A DNA stretch of 38,709 nt, taken from CAYPHY01 sp964410625 (GTDB lineage: Bacteria; Chloroflexota; Anaerolineae; Promineifilales; Promineifilaceae). Shown in pieces: positions 8,620 to 15,262 of the stretch; the stretch's first letter is position 1; the number at the start of each line of letters is the position of its first letter. The notes beneath the pieces are model-generated. The model had not been told where the DNA came from. It saw only the letters and a list, made by a program, of their open reading frames with translations, and searched no databases. The stretch covers positions 1 through 38,709 of the forward strand of contig CAYPHY010000047.1 in the NCBI GenBank assembly GCA_964410625.1, written 5' to 3'. The translations under genes and the position numbers were made by a program.

Positions 8620-8644
8620 GCGGTTGGGACGTCTCCCTAACCGC
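8620..8644. promoter_or_regulatory. hairpin in the divergent intergenic region
   Basis: GCGGTT-GGGA pairs with TCCC-(T)-AACCGC, giving a 10-bp stem with one bulged base and a 4-base loop, immediately upstream of the ribosome binding site of the 55-residue peptide gene on the - strand. It could be a 5'-leader structure of that gene or a binding site between the divergent genes. No clear -35/-10 pair was found on either side. Confidence 0.35.
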
Positions 8645-8735
8645 AAGGTGGATCAGCCCGATGGCCATCGGTGTGCACTCTAGCGATCGCTGGTTCGTTG
8701 GTTAAAGACGGAAAGAGATAAAAAAACGTATCGCG

Positions 8736-9539
8736 ATGGATGAGGGAAAATGCGCGTCGCTGGTCAGGCAACTGCTGATCAACCGGGATTGGCAGTTGGC
8801 CTCTGCCCACGAGTTGGCGGGCGAAATCTGTGCCGACATCATACGCCAGGGCTTGACGGGCACGGCCGCCAGCCACGCGATCCAACGCCAACTACAACTA
8901 CTCTATGCCGCCATCCTCCACGATCACTGCCTACGCGCCGAGAGTCCAAACCACGACCGCGTCTGGACGGAACTCCGTGCCTGGTTGCTGCGCCAGGCAC
9001 GCCACACCAGCTACCAGCCGGAAAAGCACGAAGACCTTGTCCAGGAAGCGGTCATCGAATTGCAACAACGGCTGCAACAAGCCCCGTTGCGCACGCCTCG
9101 CGCCTTCCTGGCCTTTGCGCTACGGGTCCTACAACGCAAGGCCATTGACCTGGCGCGAAGCGAGCAAGCACAGGCACGTGGCGGCCGCGCCACAACCTTA
9201 GCACTGGAAGCGTTGACGGCCGCCGACATCCCCCAGGCCATTGGCGAAGTGCAAGGGACGAGCGACCACCGCGCCACAGAAGCAAGCGCATTCGGCCGCC
9301 TGGATGAACAGCAGTTGATCGCTTTCTTCGAGCAACATCTGCCCACCGACTTGCAACAGCAAATCGCCATAGCCACCTTTGTGAATGGCTTAGAACCACG
9401 ACTGATCGCCGCCAGGCTGGGCAAGCCCGTCCATGAAGTCCGTCTGGCAAAGGCGCGGGTAGTCGAACGCCTCCGCCGCCTCTATGCGGAGGGTCACCAA
9501 CAATTGATAGACATTCTCAAGGTGGAGGAGCCGCAATGA
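8736..9539 (+). CDS. RNA polymerase sigma factor, sigma-70/ECF-like (module 2)
   Basis: This 267-residue sigma factor resembles that of module 1 in length and layout. Region 2 lies at about 85-145 (EDLVQEAVIELQQRL and the downstream RAFLAFALRVLQRKAIDLA helix). Region 4 is near the C-terminus (LPTDLQQQIAIATFV, then LIAARLGKPVHEVRLAKARV). About 70 extra N-terminal residues precede region 2, as in module 1. The ATG at 8736 lacks a close Shine-Dalgarno; GGAAAGAG at 8710 is too far to decide the start. The stop overlaps the start of the next gene by four bases (ATGA), implying translational coupling to its partner. No CHAT gene follows in this module. Confidence 0.82.
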   Translation: MDEGKCASLVRQLLINRDWQLASAHELAGEICADIIRQGLTGTAASHAIQRQLQLLYAAILHDHCLRAESPNHDRVWTELRAWLLRQARHTSYQPEKHEDLVQEAVIELQQRLQQAPLRTPRAFLAFALRVLQRKAIDLARSEQAQARGGRATTLALEALTAADIPQAIGEVQGTSDHRATEASAFGRLDEQQLIAFFEQHLPTDLQQQIAIATFVNGLEPRLIAARLGKPVHEVRLAKARVVERLRRLYAEGHQQLIDILKVEEPQ

Positions 9540-10216
9540 GCAAGCGACTCGACGAACTACGACGGTTGCTTACCGAACCACCAGGTGAACATCTCAGCGA
9601 CGAAACGCTGGCCGAAATTGTCACCGCCGAATTGGCTGGCGAGGATGTAGACACCCGCTTTGCCGAGCAAATTCGTCATTTAGAAAGCTGCGAACGATGT
9701 GCCGAAGCCTATAGCGCGTTGACGGAGGCAATCGTAGCGGCCGATGATGAGCCTGCTGCCGGGCTTGAAGCAGAAACAACAACCACCCTATGGGGACAGC
9801 CGCTGCATGTCACTGTTCACACCGAGGGACACGCTCAACGGTTGCGGCTCCGCCATAAACCAGCATCAGACAGCGCGACGGCCGCCCCAACCGAGGACTG
9901 GCTTTTGCTAAACCAGCGCGTCGGCCGTGTCCCCGCTCTCGATGTGCAAGCCCGCGCCCGCCGCCAATCCCCCCAGCTATTGACGCTCACCATCCAGGCC
10001 AACCGTCCAGAAAGCGGCGCCATCCTCCGTGAAGCGGCCGAGCCGTACCAGACCGGAACGGAACAACCCGCTCCTGGCAGCGCGGGAAGGAAGATTCAAT
10101 TAGAATATGGTGGACAGACGGTAACGGCCGTAACCGACGAAAACGGCATCGCCACATTTCAAGACATTCCGATCACTGCCTTAGCCGCACTCGATATTGT
10201 GATCCAGGAAGCATAG
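9536..10216 (+). CDS. putative zinc-binding anti-sigma factor (module 2)
   Basis: This 226-residue soluble protein is coupled to the upstream sigma gene by an ATGA overlap. Residues 20-62 are a zinc anti-sigma (ZAS-like) domain with His48, Cys52 and Cys55 in HLESCERCAEAY; the family ligand motif is H-x3-C-x2-C. The C-terminal part (about 170-226) is a beta-rich domain with the pattern GQTVTAVTDENGIATFQDI, like the Ig-like/carboxypeptidase-regulatory fold. There is no transmembrane helix, so it acts in the cytosol, unlike the membrane-bound partner in module 3. It is inferred to hold its cognate sigma factor inactive, with redox state or metal as a possible signal. It is paralogous to the zinc-less protein at 4171-4998. 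Confidence 0.78.
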   Translation: MSKRLDELRRLLTEPPGEHLSDETLAEIVTAELAGEDVDTRFAEQIRHLESCERCAEAYSALTEAIVAADDEPAAGLEAETTTTLWGQPLHVTVHTEGHAQRLRLRHKPASDSATAAPTEDWLLLNQRVGRVPALDVQARARRQSPQLLTLTIQANRPESGAILREAAEPYQTGTEQPAPGSAGRKIQLEYGGQTVTAVTDENGIATFQDIPITALAALDIVIQEA

Positions 10217-10357
10217 GGAAAACACAAAGAGACAATAGAGCCTGTCAAAAGTTAGGGCGAGAAAACGTTCGGCCGTCAGGTACAAGGACGACCAATCGTT
10301 GATAAACTGCACATTAGGGCAATGATCGATGCCCTCCGTAGCGAAATAAAGAATATG

Positions 10358-10417
10358 AAAATCCGCGTAATCAGCGTCCCATCCGCGTTGGCATTCGCGA
10401 ATGCACACCGCGTAACC
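10358..10417. repeat. AAAATCCGCG...CGCGTAACC dispersed element, copy A
   Basis: This 60-base element begins AAAATCCGCG and ends CGCGTAACC. The same ends and internal words recur, inverted, at 38594-38651 (58 bases) and, in a shorter direct form, at 37634-37668. It fills much of the gap 10217-10434 between module 2 and the membrane protein; I see no convincing gene in that gap. Confidence 0.7.
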
Positions 10418-10434
10418 ATTGTTGAGCAAATAAT

Positions 10435-11274
10435 ATGCCAACCACCAATAAACCCATGTCGCTCCCTCTGAAACTTGCCTATTGGTTTGTGGCGATCAAC
10501 GCCCTGATTGGCGGCCTGTTGCTGCTCTTGTTTCCCGGCCGCACCGATACGTTCTTCTTTTGGACGATCCAGCCACCGATCAGCGCCGCCCTCTTTGGCG
10601 CACTGTATTTAGGAGGTGCGGTGGCGGTAGCGGCCGTCACCCTGCGCGGCCAATGGGAACCGGCACGTTATCTGGTCCCTATCCTCATTGCCGCCGGTAT
10701 TCTACTGACTACGACTACCCTCCTCCATCTCGAAACCTTTCACGGTGGACTCAGCCTGGTCTACTGGCTTGGTGTCTATATCGGCGCGCCGCTGTTGGCG
10801 TTAGCCTTCTACATCCAGCATGAACGCGGCCGCGCCAACTGGTCGGTCAGCAACCAGCCCATCACCCCCGCCACCCGCGCCGTTGCCATTGTGACCGGCA
10901 CTTTGCTGCTCCTGTTTGGCGCGATTACCCTGCTACGACCGGATTGGATCATCACCATCTGGCCCTGGGAGATCGGGGCGCTGATGGTGCGCGTCTTCGG
11001 CTCCTGGTTCAGTGCTTTTGGCGTTGGCTTGCTGTGGGTGCTGGTCGAACGCGATTGGGGGCGGTTCTATATGGTGGCGAATTTGATGATCGCTGCGGCC
11101 GTTCTCGACCTGCTGATGACATTCGTCCACCGCGCCGATTTGAAGCCTAATCCGCTCAACATCTGGCTCTTCTGCTTCCACCTCGCCGCCTTTGGCCTGA
11201 TTGGTCTGCTGATGCACTGGTTGCAACGGCGCAGCCGAGAGCGACAGCTCAATCCTCAGCAGCTTCTTCATTGA
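10435..11274 (+). CDS. polytopic membrane protein with internal duplication, unknown function
   Basis: This 279-residue protein has about eight hydrophobic helices (near residues 12-35, 50-72, 78-100, 108-128, 148-170, 185-207, 213-232 and 243-263). The two halves look like a duplication: LLLLFPGRTDTFFFW followed by a Gly/Ala-rich helix is echoed by LLLLFGAITLLRPDW followed by a similar helix, and each half has a loop with an aromatic/Trp motif before its second helix. No known transporter signature is seen. Neither ATG 10435 nor ATG 10456 has a good ribosome binding site. A GC-rich hairpin at 11324-11352 follows. Function unknown; its position between two sigma modules is the only context. 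Confidence 0.75.
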   Translation: MPTTNKPMSLPLKLAYWFVAINALIGGLLLLLFPGRTDTFFFWTIQPPISAALFGALYLGGAVAVAAVTLRGQWEPARYLVPILIAAGILLTTTTLLHLETFHGGLSLVYWLGVYIGAPLLALAFYIQHERGRANWSVSNQPITPATRAVAIVTGTLLLLFGAITLLRPDWIITIWPWEIGALMVRVFGSWFSAFGVGLLWVLVERDWGRFYMVANLMIAAAVLDLLMTFVHRADLKPNPLNIWLFCFHLAAFGLIGLLMHWLQRRSRERQLNPQQLLH

Positions 11275-11323
11275 CGACGTTTCCTTCCAATCGGTGCCTT
11301 AAGGGTAGCAGATAGAGAGGTAG

Positions 11324-11352
11324 GGACGCGGCCGAAGGGAGTGGCCGCGTCC
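11324..11352. terminator. GC-rich terminator hairpin
   Basis: GGACGCGGCC (11324-11333) pairs perfectly with GGCCGCGTCC (11343-11352) around a 9-base loop, 49 bases after the membrane-protein stop. No U-run follows. Confidence 0.55.
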
Positions 11353-11397
11353 TCTGAAAGCGATTTGTGCAACCTCTTCATTATAGTGACCCCAATT

Positions 11398-11428
11398 TTG
11401 TAATACTTCTTCTGCCGCTCCGTATAAT
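11398..11428 (+). promoter_or_regulatory. putative sigma-70 promoter of the module 3 sigma gene
   Basis: TTGTAA (11398-11403) and a perfect TATAAT (11423-11428) are separated by 19 bases, about 65 bases upstream of the start codon. Both boxes lie inside the nested inverted repeats described at 11400-11488. Confidence 0.45.
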
Positions 11429-11488
11429 TCAGTAGAAACGTTGCTGACAACATCAAACGGCACTGAATTGTCTGAACAGAAGTATTAC
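11400..11488 (+). promoter_or_regulatory. nested inverted repeats in the 5' region of the module 3 sigma gene
   Basis: An outer 11-bp inverted repeat (GTAATACTTCT at 11400-11410, AGAAGTATTAC at 11478-11488) encloses an 8-bp one (AATTCAGT at 11426-11433, ACTGAATT at 11462-11469) and a small GTTG/CAAC hairpin. The outer right arm ends 4 bases before the ATG of the sigma gene, exactly where a ribosome binding site should be. The structure could act as an operator at DNA level or block translation at RNA level; which is not decidable from sequence. Confidence 0.4.
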
Positions 11489-11492
11489 TTCC

Positions 11493-12062
11493 ATGACCAT
11501 AAAATCAATCACCTTATCCTGGACGGCCGCACCCACCAGCGAAGCAGGCTTTGCCGAGCTATACTGTGAGGAGCTACCCAGGATATATAACTTCTTTCGC
11601 TACCGCTTCGGCGATGGGCCATTGGCCGAAGACCTGACGGCCGAAACCTTTGAAAAGGCCTGGCGCAAACGCCATCGCTACCGGCGCGACCTCGCCTCCT
11701 TTCGCACCTGGCTCTATACCATCGCTCGCCGCGTGGTTATTGACCATTATCGTCAACAGCCCTCGCCCCAGCATGCGGCGCTATCCATTGACCATCTCGA
11801 CCACGAAACAGCGGCAACGCTTTTCGCGGCCGATGATGCCCCGGAGGATGTGATCGCCCAACGAGCCGACTTTCAACGGCTATCCCTCCTCCTCAGCCGG
11901 CTTGCAGACCGCGACCGGGAGTTGGTGGCTCTCCGGTATGGCGCTGGCCTCACCAACCGTGCCATCGCCCATCTCACCGGCCTCAACGAATCCAATGTCG
12001 GCGTAATCTTGCACCGCACGCTGCAAAAACTGCGTGCCGAATGGGAGCAACCCCATGAATGA
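11493..12062 (+). CDS. ECF RNA polymerase sigma factor (module 3)
   Basis: This 189-residue classical ECF sigma factor has two domains. Region 2 lies at residues 20-90 (ELPRIYNFFRYRFGDGPLAEDL, TFEKAWRKRHRY, and the -10 recognition helix SFRTWLYTIARRVVIDHYR, given here as separate motifs). Region 4 is at 130-185 (LADRDRELVALRYGAGLTNR then IAHLTGLNESNVGVILHRTL). Its length is normal for the family. The stop overlaps the start of the anti-sigma candidate by eight bases, so the two are translationally coupled. It is only distantly like the sigma factors of modules 1 and 2. Transcription may be controlled from the TTGTAA/TATAAT promoter within the nested repeats upstream. Confidence 0.92.
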   Translation: MTIKSITLSWTAAPTSEAGFAELYCEELPRIYNFFRYRFGDGPLAEDLTAETFEKAWRKRHRYRRDLASFRTWLYTIARRVVIDHYRQQPSPQHAALSIDHLDHETAATLFAADDAPEDVIAQRADFQRLSLLLSRLADRDRELVALRYGAGLTNRAIAHLTGLNESNVGVILHRTLQKLRAEWEQPHE

Positions 12063-12837
12063 CGAAGAATTTCTAACTCAATTTCGTGAAGCGCCTTCGC
12101 GTGACTTTGCGGATAACCTATACCGGAGAATTAACAAACCGATGGTTAAACAACCGACTATTCAAAGTCCGGTGTTGCGCCGGACGGCCCTGGCGGCCGC
12201 CTTCGCTGCCCTGGCCCTTATCCTGGCGCTGGCGATCTCCCCCACCGCCCGCGCCTTCGCTGGCGAACAATTGCGGCAGATTGGCGCGATCCTCCTCCGT
12301 GATCGTACCGCCGAAGTGGAAGCACGTATCCCCGAAGCGCCGGGAGGCATCCAGCCAACGGCCGTGCCTCCTGCAGAGGACACCGCCACCCGGCAAATAG
12401 CGGAATCGGCCGCCGCCGCTACCTCTCACGCCGGTTTCAACATCCTGGCCCCGGCTGCGGCTCCCGATGGCTATGAAATACAAGGCGGCTGGGTCGTGGT
12501 GACGGAGGACGATGGCACCCATGTCATCACCAGCTATCGCGAACTGGAAGGGGATGGCTTTCTGACCTTCAGCCAATCCCAATTTGCCGCAGACTATACC
12601 GTTGAGCAGTCCTATGGCCCCAACGAAACTGTTGCCGAGATCACCGTGCGCGGGCAAGAAGGGGTTGTGATTAGCGGCCGTCTCATGTCCCATCCTTACC
12701 TGGATTTACCCCCCACAGCGGTAAACCTGCTCCCCACCAACTGGTTGCTCTGGGAAGCGGATGGGATCACTTATACGCTCTACAGTAACCAGCTCTCCCC
12801 CGAAGCGCTACTGGCCTTCGCCGAATCGCTGGATTAA
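12055..12837 (+). CDS. single-pass membrane anti-sigma candidate with DUF4367-like extracytoplasmic domain (module 3)
   Basis: This 260-residue protein starts at ATG 12055, preceded by GGGAG about 8 bases upstream and overlapping the sigma stop. The N-terminal 45 residues are cytosolic and could bind the sigma factor. A transmembrane helix lies at about 48-68 (LAAAFAALALILALAIS). The outer part begins with a Pro/Thr/Ala linker and continues into a beta-rich domain (about 125-255) resembling DUF4367, with GYEIQGGWVVV and ending in SPEALLAFAESL. This is the standard topology for a membrane anti-sigma factor that receives an envelope signal. There is no Cys-based zinc motif. The call rests on gene pairing and topology. 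Confidence 0.8.
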   Translation: MNDEEFLTQFREAPSRDFADNLYRRINKPMVKQPTIQSPVLRRTALAAAFAALALILALAISPTARAFAGEQLRQIGAILLRDRTAEVEARIPEAPGGIQPTAVPPAEDTATRQIAESAAAATSHAGFNILAPAAAPDGYEIQGGWVVVTEDDGTHVITSYRELEGDGFLTFSQSQFAADYTVEQSYGPNETVAEITVRGQEGVVISGRLMSHPYLDLPPTAVNLLPTNWLLWEADGITYTLYSNQLSPEALLAFAESLD

Positions 12838-12853
12838 CCTCCAGCCCTTTCCA

Positions 12854-12890
12854 GACCGTTGAGATGATAAACCAGATCATCTCAACGGTC
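12854..12890. terminator. strong terminator hairpin after module 3
   Basis: A perfect 15-bp stem, GACCGTTGAGATGAT (12854-12868) with its complement (12876-12890), and a 7-base loop lies 17 bases after the anti-sigma stop. Confidence 0.75.
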
Positions 12891-12940
12891 TTCGCTTGTA
12901 AACTTTAACCATAACCACTCCCTAGCGTAAATAAGCCCAT

Positions 12941-12968
12941 TTGCACCGTGTTTCTTTTGCCATACAAT
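12941..12968 (+). promoter_or_regulatory. putative sigma-70 promoter of the lipoprotein gene
   Basis: TTGCAC (12941-12946), a 16-base spacer and TACAAT (12963-12968) lie about 30 bases upstream of the chosen start codon. Spacing and sequence fit the housekeeping consensus. Confidence 0.5.
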
Positions 12969-12999
12969 GCTGTAGCATAAATAAATGGAAGGAAGGAAC

Positions 13000-13770
13000 A
13001 TGGAGCAAAACAACGAAAACGTAGGTCAACGCTACACATTAGTTGCCCTTCTGAGCATGATTATTGCCTTGCTCGGACTGCTTGGCTGTCGGGCTGAAAC
13101 ATTGGACGACACGGCCGATCTCACCCCTACATCCACCGAAGTTGTCGCTGAAATTCCGGCCACCGACACGGCCGTCCCCGCTACCTTGCCCCCGCCGATG
13201 ATGGTCATCAACACCAGCACCCCACTTCCGGCAACCGCTACCCCACTGCCAACCGACACGCTACCTGCGCCGACCGACACACCGGAACCCTCTGCCTCTC
13301 CCATTCCCCCTACTAACACCCGCGCTCCGGTACAGGTGCAGCCAACCGCGATCCCGGCAACAGCAACGGCCGTTCCCCCTACCGCTGTACCACCTCCACC
13401 CGTTGGGGCCAACGGCCTCGTCGCCTCCTACTTTGAAATCCAGGAACGCGCCGTCCTGCAAGTCAACCAACCCGTCTGGTTTGGCTTCAACGTCGCCAAC
13501 TCCACCGGCGGTGATGTCGCCTATAACGCCCTCGGCGTGATGCCGAAGAAAGATGGCGTTGACCGCAAAGAGTGGTACCAACAAAGCTATGGCGGCCCCG
13601 ATTCCGTCATTCGCCCCGGCGGCCTGGAGTGGGAGGACAATATCAAGCTGCCCGAAGCAGGCAACTACACTCTCCGTCTGGTGATCTGCTTCGATGGCTT
13701 CGATGCTTGCCTGCAACAACGTGGCACCTGGCACAGCCTGTCGCCGGAAATTCCGGTGACGATCAACTAG
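13000..13770 (+). CDS. Thr/Pro-rich lipoprotein with C-terminal Ig-like domain
   Basis: This 256-residue exported lipoprotein has a signal peptide (LVALLSMIIALLGLLGC) ending in a lipobox with the acylated Cys30. Residues 35-140 are a low-complexity Thr/Pro/Ala linker of PTATPLPT type. Residues about 145-256 form a single beta-sandwich-like domain (LQVNQPVWFGFNVANSTGG, then GGLEWEDNIKLPEAG, then YTLRLVICFDGFDACL) with two cysteines that could form a disulphide. ATG 13000 is preferred to the in-frame ATG 12985 because GGAAGGAAGG lies just upstream of it. It is monocistronic, with its own promoter and a terminator. It is probably a surface protein; its ligand is unknown. Confidence 0.82.
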   Translation: MEQNNENVGQRYTLVALLSMIIALLGLLGCRAETLDDTADLTPTSTEVVAEIPATDTAVPATLPPPMMVINTSTPLPATATPLPTDTLPAPTDTPEPSASPIPPTNTRAPVQVQPTAIPATATAVPPTAVPPPPVGANGLVASYFEIQERAVLQVNQPVWFGFNVANSTGGDVAYNALGVMPKKDGVDRKEWYQQSYGGPDSVIRPGGLEWEDNIKLPEAGNYTLRLVICFDGFDACLQQRGTWHSLSPEIPVTIN

Positions 13771-13812
13771 GAGAACAGTCAGAAAGTAGTGGGCAGTAGG
13801 CGGTCAAAGAAA

Positions 13813-13853
13813 AAGCCCTTCGCGCCGGGAATTGATACCAGGGCAAAGGGCTT
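13813..13853. terminator. bidirectional terminator at the strand switch
   Basis: AAGCCCTT (13813-13820) pairs with AAGGGCTT (13846-13853). On the - strand the stem is followed by TTTTCTTTG, a good U-run for the fasciclin gene; on the + strand ATTTCTTG follows. It sits between the last + strand gene and the first - strand gene. Confidence 0.75.
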
Positions 13854-13909
13854 ATTTCTTGTTTAGTTAGTGATTAGCAGTTTTCAGACTGTAAGACTGT
13901 AATCGAAGG

Positions 13910-14971
13910 TTAAGGCATTAAAACGCTGTCCACCACATGGATAACGCCATTTGAGGCAACAATGTTAAACTCAGTGATTGGATGGTCATTGAGGTAGACA
14001 CCCAGTTGATCATCGGTCGTGACGAAGAGCGGCCGTCCTTCCAACGTCGGAATCAGGTCATCAGTCGCGATCTGGTTGATACCAAGCCTGTCTGTCACCA
14101 GATGATAGGCCATAAAGCCGACGAATTGGGAATTGCCAGGAGCCAGCCATTCACCAATCTCCTCTTCGGGTATGGCATCAAAAGCATCATCCGTCGGCGC
14201 GAACAGGGTGTAGTCCCCACTCTCATCGCGCAGTTCATCCATTAGACCGGCTTGATCCATCAAAGTCAGCAGGGCTTCAAAACGGCCGTCACTCTCCAAC
14301 ACCTCAGCAATCGTCTGTTCCGGCGAACCTAGCGGCGAAGTAAACACAGAATTGACGGGCGGCAGCAGCACCGTATCAATAATATGGACGACACCATTCG
14401 AAGCGGCAATGTCGGCGGCCGCTACTCGCGCCCCATCATCCAGCATCAAACCCTGGCTATCGCTGCTAAAAGAAACGGGTTCGCCCAGCAAGGTCGCCAC
14501 TGAATTTCGGCCTGCCACGACGCCAGCCGGGTAGTTGCCATTCACCACATGATAGAGCAACACCTGCGTCAATGTGGCGCTGGCCGCTGCGCTTTCTGTA
14601 CCGCTGTCATCGGCGGTGGCCTCAGCAACCATCGCTTCATAAGCTGCCCAGGCGTCATTCGTCGGCGCAAAGACCGTGAATGGGCCGTCCTGGTCCAGGT
14701 TGTTCGCCAATCCGGCCGCGTTCACCAATGTCTCAAATGAGGAGAGCCGCGCATCAGCGACAATCACATCATATACACTCCCTAACCGTGCTTGCTGCGC
14801 AGGGGTAGAATCAGAATCCTGCTGTGCACTATCATCCGTTTGCGCTGAATCGTCGTCTTGTTGTGCGGTGCTGTCGTCGGTTTGGGCATAAACGGCCGTT
14901 CCAAACCCACCCGCTACAAATAGAGCCAACACCAACAAAGTAAACAGTTTAAGAATTGTCTTTTTTTCCAT
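13910..14971 (-). CDS. secreted protein with two fasciclin (FAS1) domains
   Basis: This 353-residue exported protein has a signal peptide at residues 1-29 (LLVLALFVAGGFGTAVYAQ), then an Asp/Ser/Gln-rich low-complexity linker (30-60). Two FAS1 domains follow, at about 65-205 and 215-353. Both show the hallmark strands: FTVFAPTNDAW and SNGVVHIIDTVLLPP in the first, YTLFAPTDDAF and SNGVIHVVDSVLMP in the second. The YH motif is present in both (LLYHVV and AYHLV). FAS1 domains mediate cell-surface or matrix adhesion. ATG 14971 is chosen because AAAGGAG lies 8 bases upstream and a proper signal peptide begins there. It appears monocistronic. Confidence 0.92.
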   Translation of the reverse strand: MEKKTILKLFTLLVLALFVAGGFGTAVYAQTDDSTAQQDDDSAQTDDSAQQDSDSTPAQQARLGSVYDVIVADARLSSFETLVNAAGLANNLDQDGPFTVFAPTNDAWAAYEAMVAEATADDSGTESAAASATLTQVLLYHVVNGNYPAGVVAGRNSVATLLGEPVSFSSDSQGLMLDDGARVAAADIAASNGVVHIIDTVLLPPVNSVFTSPLGSPEQTIAEVLESDGRFEALLTLMDQAGLMDELRDESGDYTLFAPTDDAFDAIPEEEIGEWLAPGNSQFVGFMAYHLVTDRLGINQIATDDLIPTLEGRPLFVTTDDQLGVYLNDHPITEFNIVASNGVIHVVDSVLMP

Positions 14972-15043
14972 GTTATAGACTCCTTTGGCAGAAGTTCTGC
15001 CTGTGGCCGGAATGGCAGCAAGTCTGGTAGAAAGCAGACCAAA

Positions 15044-15070
15044 ACTTCGCTCCTTAAATAAGAGCGAAGT
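15044..15070. promoter_or_regulatory. hairpin upstream of the fasciclin gene
   Basis: A perfect 9-bp stem, ACTTCGCTC (15044-15052) and GAGCGAAGT (15062-15070), with an AT-rich 9-base loop lies in the 5' region of the fasciclin gene. It could be a leader structure or an operator. The rest of 14972-15200 has no gene that I can support. Confidence 0.4.
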
Positions 15071-15200
15071 GCTAAGATAGCCATTCCTGACCAAGTATTC
15101 GCTTGGATAGCGTAACGAGTCTTGAAGGCGGGGCGTATATGTCGCGGTTATAGATTCGGATATATCGGTGGTACAGGGACTTTAGTACCGGGCGAGGTTA

Positions 15201-15245
15201 AGGACACAGATAAACACAGAGTTCATCTGTGTTTATCTGTGTCCT
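15201..15245. terminator. 19-bp perfect palindrome downstream of proS
   Basis: Two 19-base arms (15201-15219 and 15227-15245), made of the words AGGACACAGAT and AAACACAG, are perfectly complementary around a 7-base loop. It lies 17 bases past the proS stop on the - strand and is likely its terminator. It belongs to the word-based palindromes scattered in the window; the same ACACAGA word recurs at 32279. Confidence 0.75.
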
Positions 15246-15262
15246 AAAAAAGAGGGATAGCG

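Noticed and set aside
8692..8699. HIP1 octamer GCGATCGC as a cyanobacterial sign
   Set aside because: Only an isolated occurrence was noticed; CGGCCG is the enriched palindrome and the gene content does not suggest cyanobacteria.
10181..10441. Open frame of 86 codons on the - strand between module 2 and the membrane protein
   Set aside because: Part of it is translation of the dispersed element 10358-10417 and it overlaps the end of the anti-sigma gene; no ribosome binding site or recognisable domain.
13032..13412. Long - strand frame opposite the lipoprotein linker, rich in Gly/Val/Ser
   Set aside because: It is the antisense of a Thr/Pro/Ala low-complexity linker; no start signal or domain.
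14972..15094. N-terminal extension of the fasciclin protein
   Set aside because: It would place 41 residues before an otherwise perfect signal peptide, and the ribosome binding site AAAGGAG belongs to ATG 14971.
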